Shown here: piece by piece, positions 58,695 to 64,000 of the stretch
Position numbering within the stretch: the stretch's first letter is position 1
How the letters are laid out: every line of letters begins with the position of its first letter
Assembly: GCF_011397635.1 (NCBI RefSeq)
Contig: NC_064775.1
Span: forward strand, 12,736,952 to 12,800,951
Direction: 5' to 3'
Source: Epinephelus fuscoguttatus
Taxonomy: Eukaryota > Chordata > Actinopteri > Perciformes > Serranidae
DNA: 64,000 nucleotides
Notes under the pieces: generated by a model
What the model was told of the DNA's origin: nothing
Seen by the model: only the letters and a program-made list of their open reading frames with translations
The model's database searches: none
Made by a program: the position numbers and the translations under genes

Positions 58695-59975
58695 TAATAA
58701 AAGCCACCAGCTGTACCTTTAATGTATCCTGACACTGAGGTTTATCTTGAAGTAGCTCGCGGGGCTCTGGCCTCCAGATGGAAACTACTCCTCCAAATAG
58801 ATTCTTGTAAGCCACAGTTTATTTAAAAATATCTCCAAAACTGAGCATATCGCAACTCTTAATAAATAAAGTGTATCCTCAGGAGACACTTGGACAATAA
58901 CGCATTCCTGTATTCATGTCAATAAAAACACCAGTGCCCCCAAGCTCCTCCTGTAACAATGAGTTACAGCAGTAAAGCAGTAGGGGAGGGGCAGTGTCAC
59001 ATATCAAATAAATGTCCTCCGTTATTAAAGGGCTGGAAGTTACAGACGGAAAAGAGAAATATTTGTTTACATTTTCTTTTAAGAGGTTGCTTCAAGGCCT
59101 CAGTGACTTCATTGTGTCTCATTCACTGACTGTGTCCAGGCCAGATTGCTATCACTCCACTGTTTTGTTCTGTTGCTCTGAGTGAGCGAGCGCTTGTATC
59201 ACTGACAACTGTTTACCTTGTTCAACTTCATGAGCTGTGACAAAAACACTCCCTCTGCGTGGGCGGATGGCAGAACAGAGGGAGCTTTGGCTCTTGTCTA
59301 AATATTTAAAAAACCTCTCTGGAAAAAGTCTTTTTGTGAAGTTTGTGAGCTGAATAGAATTTCATATTCGCAATGCTGTTATACAACAGAATTTAACCAC
59401 TAAAACCAAGTTTGGTTTTATGTAATATGTGTGCTTGCTGAGTACAGAAAATGCAACCAGTGCTGTCTTTGGAGACAGAACAGAAGATGTTGCAGCTTGT
59501 TTTCCTGAACGTGTGACATCCATGTAAAGCAGATCTACGACTTGTTGAGGCAACAGCAGCTCTGTGAGATGCTGCCATTTTCTGCTCCCATCTGCTTGTT
59601 TACAGCGACATCACTGATCAGACATATGGCTTCTAATGGCTTTGATCTTTAGGGGATAATCGATCACAAATCATCAGCATTTCCAAAAAAAATTGCAATA
59701 TTACTTTATTTCCTATTAAAATAGACATTTATTTTACATTTGCAGCCACTTTTAAGTAGCTAAGCTTCAGGTCAAAGGTCAGAATACTTTTTTTGGCCAG
59801 ACAATGACCAGTGGAAAGTGATGGTTAATGGATCAAGGTCATGGACTGCTATATGTCCACTTACATCTTTTGGGGGAACCTCGTTCTTCTGAATTTTATA
59901 CACATGAGGGGCGAACATTAAGAGGTCAATATGATCAAATTAGTGCTGTTCATACATGAAAGTATGATGGTGATG
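58695..59975. other. Intergenic, no gene recognised
   Basis: No exon, no clear repeat and no motif that I would defend. Confidence 0.4.
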
Positions 59976-59980
59976 TAGGC

Positions 59981-60297
59981 CACTGATTCCCAACTGGTCC
60001 AGCCACGGGGTCTGAATTTTTCCTTCGTCATTAGTTTGAGGCCCATGCAGTTTAATACTTGTTTGGCCATGTCACTGAGTGAGTTTGCTGTCTCTGTCAA
60101 GTAGCTGTCTGTTTGCCACTCACTCTACAGCAGGAAACAACACTTCAAAATAGACAGCTCCATGCTGGAAATTGACTGTACTTAGAAATAAAGTGTGTTT
60201 TTTTTTACAAACTTGACACATTTTAAAGTCACTTGTGGTCCATTTACAGTGGGCCGTGACCCAATTTTGGACCATGACCCACCAGTTGGTAACCAGT
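59981..60297. mobile_element. 317-bp MITE with 'cactggttcccaactgg'-type ends
   Basis: The left end is CACTGATTCCCAACTGGTCC. The right end, on the minus strand, is ACTGGTTACCAACTGGTGGG. About 20-30 bp of imperfect inverted repeat encloses a noncoding middle. The left-end words 'cagtggttccca' also occur alone at 57518, as a fragment of the same family. Confidence 0.6.
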
Positions 60298-60299
60298 AA

Positions 60300-61070
60300 T
60301 TAATCTAATAAATCTAATAAATCTGTTGGCCGTCTGCCCCCAAGAAAAAAAATAGATAACAACTCATTTCCTATCATATTATTCATCATAAATCATATAG
60401 TACACTATATGAATATACAATAAATCAACATGCACAACTGCTGTACACCGTAATACTAGAACTGTTAGTATTAATAACACATCACAAGTTTGGAAAGTAA
60501 TTAAGGTCAAATATGAATGAAACTTACACAACTGTGATGTGGACAGATGATGTTATTTGAAAGCTTTTTTGTTAATTTCTCTTTTTTATGAAGTTATATC
60601 AAAGTCCATACAGACGGCGTCATCACCTTCACAGAGTTTAATAACATTACATATAACCGTTTTCTGACCCTTCTTTAAAACACAGCTAAAGCAAAAGGTA
60701 ATTAAAGTGAGTCAAAGTAAATAATACAGAAGCAAATAAGGTCCAGTAAAGTGAATAAAAATACAGGTCTGAAAAACAGATACAAACTAGAACACCAAAA
60801 ATGTTGGGGTGTGTCTTTACAACACTCAAATCACTTTACAAAAAGGATAAGAAAAACTTAAAAAAGGACAAAAATTCTCTTTTCAAAAACTTGTCCTGTT
60901 GCAGCCAAATGAAAAAGAAATTATTTAAATTTTAAGACTTTTCCATGTTGTGATTAAACTTTAATTGTGGAAAAATCTCAGCCACAAATTATTATTTAAA
61001 ACAGATTATTTTAATATTCTGAAAACATACCCGAAGAAAGTATTTTGCTTTACATTTTGCTGCATGCTTT
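60300..61070. other. AT-rich intergenic sequence
   Basis: No gene and no recognised repeat. Confidence 0.4.
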
Positions 61071-61074
61071 ATTT

Positions 61075-61160
61075 CAGGGGTCAGCAACCTTTACTATTAA
61101 AAGAGCCAAAATCTGTGTGGGGTTGCAAAACACATTTGAGGCTTTTAAACCTTTGAACCC
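61075..61160 (+). repeat. hAT-type MITE fragment
   Basis: Starts 'caggggtcagcaaccttta', a terminus characteristic of hAT-like fish MITEs, and continues 'aaaagagccaaaa'. The opposite end is not found, so this is a truncated copy. Confidence 0.5.
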
Positions 61161-61164
61161 TCAA

Positions 61165-63540
61165 CAAATAGGTACGATTTCTTTCAAAAACATGGGGAAA
61201 AAAGGCAATGAGCAACTTGTCAGGAAATGTCCCACAAATTGCAAATAAATAAATAAAATATTTTGAAAATTATTTAAAAAGATAGGGAGGAAATATTTAT
61301 AATCATTCTTATTATTATTACATTTTAGAATTATGTTACAAAATTATTATGACTGTTTTTACTAATTTTCTTGTTTTTCATTTTCATTTCTTGACAGTTT
61401 TGGGGGTTATTTCTTCTTTTGTTGTTCATAGCCTTCCTCCCATGTTTTTAAAAGAAATCAAGCCAATTTGCTCAGGTTTCAAAGGGTTAATGAAGGTAAA
61501 ACAGGTTATTAAGTCTAAAAAAGCGTACACTAATAGTCTAAATGAGCATTCATGGTTTATCACAAGGTGGCTACTCTGCAGGGCACTTTTTATGATTATT
61601 TAGTACTTTATCTTTGCAGAGCTGTCAGTGAGAGCAAACAAACCTGTCCATGCTCTATTAAATTCTCTATTTTATTCAGAGACTTTTACTTTTTTGGATT
61701 TGGCATCCATAGCTAACCAGTGAGGAAGACTCCAGACGAGGCTCTGCTATTGAGGTTTGGCAACAGTTCAAGCATAAGATGCCTGGCAGTAGATTTATTG
61801 TGCACATTTTAGTTGCTGAAATGTTAAAACATGTTTTTATTGAGAATAAAAGCTTCAAATTTTTACAATATGTACCCATAAAGATTTTAAACTAGTCTAC
61901 TTCTCATTGGGCCCCTTCCTAGTGCGCACCTTGAGAGACATTAGAATAATTTACGCCCCTGTATTCAACGAATTACTGTAATTAACTAACGCAACATGCA
62001 GCCGGCTCACTTCTCCTTGCTGTGTGACATATTGGCAGTGGCTTCACGTGCAGGAGACACCCCCCCTAGCGCCATATTTGCGCACTACACCTCCATATGC
62101 TGAGAAGCTCTGCCCCCTGTGAAATTCCTGACTGCCAGGGTGATTCCTCCGGTCACCAAGGGCTGCTTCCTGCTGCAGCCTACCGTGTGCTCTGGGGCAA
62201 ACTATTTAATAACCTCTGGATAAATGATCAACCACGGGAATGATATCTCCGCCGATAAAGGGTGAGTTATGTTTTAATAAGGCAGGAGACAGTGTGTGTG
62301 TGTGTGTGATATGTATTATTCTGCAGATGTTAGTGTGCGGGCTCAGTAGTGAGTGGAGCTGTGCCTTACATGCTATAATGTCCTGTCTTGGTTCGTGAAG
62401 CCTACAGAATTATAGGTTACCGTGTCTACCTGTTTTTCTGTCAACAGAACAAAGGCTGTTGTTGAGTGTTGGGCTGAATGCGTGTTTTTAAAGAAAGACT
62501 TGGGAACACGCCCTTGCTGTCTTTCTACCTGTATGAAAGGGAATGCTTTCAACTTCATGTGAATGCCCTCAAACTGCGGTCAGAGCAGCGCACTAACACA
62601 CACTCGGGAAGTTACACCGTATTTTGTTCATTTGTCGCCACAGTGGCGACTTTGTTACATCCTCGCTTTGGTTAAACATCCGTTTTTAAAGCGCTCCCCC
62701 CTCAACCAGAAACTCACACAGCCTCTGTGACAGAGAAAAAGTCAACTATGTTTCATACGGTTGACTGGATCCGCATTACCCCGGCTGGTGCACCGCAGCT
62801 CAGCTGTAAACTGTAACCTGCGGCGGCTGAGTTGACGCGGACGGATACACGGTAGCACTCCCAGCCTTAGAAAACAACCAGTAAGCCAGAAAACACACCG
62901 GACACCAGTCTGAAACCAATGTGGCGCGATTTGGGTTTTCAAGTAGTCGCATAAATAGGTTACTGAGGTGAGGCAGAGCAGGAGGGGGGCTGCCGAGGCC
63001 ACGGTGAAACCAGGGAGTTTCCTGTGTCTAGGTCCGCCTGTCTGGCGGGTCACAGGTAGGGCTGGGCGGGTAAACCTGCTCTGGAGTGACTGCTGGTAAA
63101 GTAACCTACTTTACACTATGCTTAAATTATTCCAGGTGTAACAACTTCCTTCAGTGACTGTTCTTAGCTCAGCAGCTTATTTTTGGTTTATTAAATGTCT
63201 TATGAGCTAATTAGCCAGGTAAAATTGGTCAAAAAGGTGTTCCTGTGGCACGTGCGCAGTCTGGTGACGTCTAATTAATAACCGGTAATGGTTTTTGTTT
63301 TAGCTGCTGGATGTCTGCTCTGTTTTTGATCCATTTGTGATTTTATTGACAAAAAACATTAATGAATATTACACAGTTAAATTAACAAATAGGCTTTTGT
63401 TGTGTTCATAATTGGCGGGCCAACAATTATTAAGGTAACATTTACAAAGTGTATCTTCTGCCCAGTCAACCATCGAAAACCAAAATATAGTTACAACGAA
63501 TATCAAATATCACAATATTTTTGACCAGGTACCTCATTAT
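61165..63540. other. Intergenic; possible first exon of an off-window gene
   Basis: A repeat end is visible on the minus strand at 61895-61962 ('caggggcgtaaattattc'). Around 62100-62262, GC-richer sequence ends in a good donor ('gataaag|ggtgagt' or one base on). A short frame just before the donor starts at the ATG at 62227 and encodes about 13 residues (MINHGNDISADKG). No partner exon is in the window, so this remains a candidate only. Confidence 0.25.
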
Positions 63541-63544
63541 CGAT

Positions 63545-63720
63545 CACAGGCGTAGATTACGGGGGACACAGGGGGCATGTCCCCAAAGTATTTAGGAGGT
63601 GTACATTAGTCGTCGTCCCCCCCCCCCCCCCCAGTAAAAACATGATAGTAGCAGAAGCAGACTTTTATTTGATGAAATAAAATATTAAACGTTTCCACCT
63701 CAAATTGATGTAGTAAAAGC
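63545..63720 (+). repeat. Fragment of the 'gggcgta' repeat plus poly-C
   Basis: 'cacaggcgtagattacgggg' resembles the head of the repeats at 46078 and 54763. It runs into a C tract (63617-63632). Confidence 0.4.
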
Positions 63721-63877
63721 ACACATAGGTGCATAAAAACTGAAACAAAACCTACTCACTCACTTGATATGGATGCTATGATGATATTGTAAGATTGACT
63801 GTTGGTGCCTTTACGAAATATTTACACAATGAGATTTTTGATGAATAATTATAAGTCATATGGACATAATGACCAAG

Positions 63878-64000
63878 GACGCATTCACACTGGCGCTATT
63901 TGGTCCGTTTTAAACGAACTCTGGTCCACTTCCACGGATAGTTTGGTTCGTTTGGAGTGGTGTTAACGCTCATTTGAACCCTGGTCCGCTTGAAAACTGG
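63878..64000 (+). mobile_element. MITE, cut by the window end
   Basis: 'gcattcacactggcgctatt', 'tggtccgttttaaacgaact' and 'gtttggttcgtttggagtgg' form a terminus that I recognise from abundant short DNA elements in teleosts. The other end lies outside the window. Confidence 0.5.

Noticed and set aside
1-64000. CRISPR array, phage defence island, integrated virus or bacterial operon
   Set aside because: No spaced identical repeats, no dense same-strand gene clusters and no viral protein motifs. The sequence is vertebrate in structure throughout.

Overview
The window looks like nuclear DNA from a ray-finned fish, most likely a spiny-rayed (acanthomorph) teleost. The evidence is intron-rich vertebrate genes, GT/CA, AT and tetranucleotide microsatellites every few kilobases, tRNA-derived SINEs of a type I know from perch-like fish, and many short inverted-repeat DNA elements of the teleost kind. 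There is no bacterial operon, CRISPR array or viral gene. Three protein-coding genes can be supported.

Left part (1-20.6 kb): after about 8.6 kb of repeat-dominated DNA, a complete ten-exon hemopexin gene (the fish Wap65 type) lies on the minus strand, with coding exons from 14390 down to 8891. The exons join in frame to a 440-residue secreted haem-scavenging protein, with a TATA box about 75 bases upstream of the start codon. Its 2.1-kb intron 7 carries nested transposon insertions. Immediately 5' of it on the same strand is a single-exon gene for an 866-residue protein with a coiled coil, a long serine-rich region and a C-terminal six-bladed NHL propeller. The propeller reads most like that of TRIM32, but the RING and B-box are absent. 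A likely non-coding first exon of this gene ends near 20522.

Middle part (20.6-46.9 kb): no coding gene was recognised. It alternates between repeats (SINE, MITE and several dispersed teleost families) and stretches of balanced-composition, repeat-poor sequence. These stretches look like candidate conserved regulatory elements for the developmental gene to the right, but this cannot be tested without comparison to other genomes.

Right part (46.9-64 kb): nhlh2, a neuronal and neuroendocrine bHLH transcription factor, lies on the plus strand with a non-coding first exon ending near 47602 and the whole coding sequence in exon 2 (48385-48756). Downstream come an AT-rich 3' untranslated region, a CRE/octamer-like cluster inside CA-repeat DNA, and another gene desert. 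That desert holds a large foldback element with a second short element nested in it, further MITEs, and a possible but weak first exon near 62.1-62.3 kb.

The genes are not an operon and do not obviously act together. Hemopexin is a liver plasma protein, the NHL protein is of unknown function, and nhlh2 is a developmental regulator in a gene-poor territory. The main novelty candidates are the RING-less TRIM32-like gene, the repeat module shared by otherwise different elements, and the nested and foldback transposon structures. I found nothing that amounts to a new multi-gene system.
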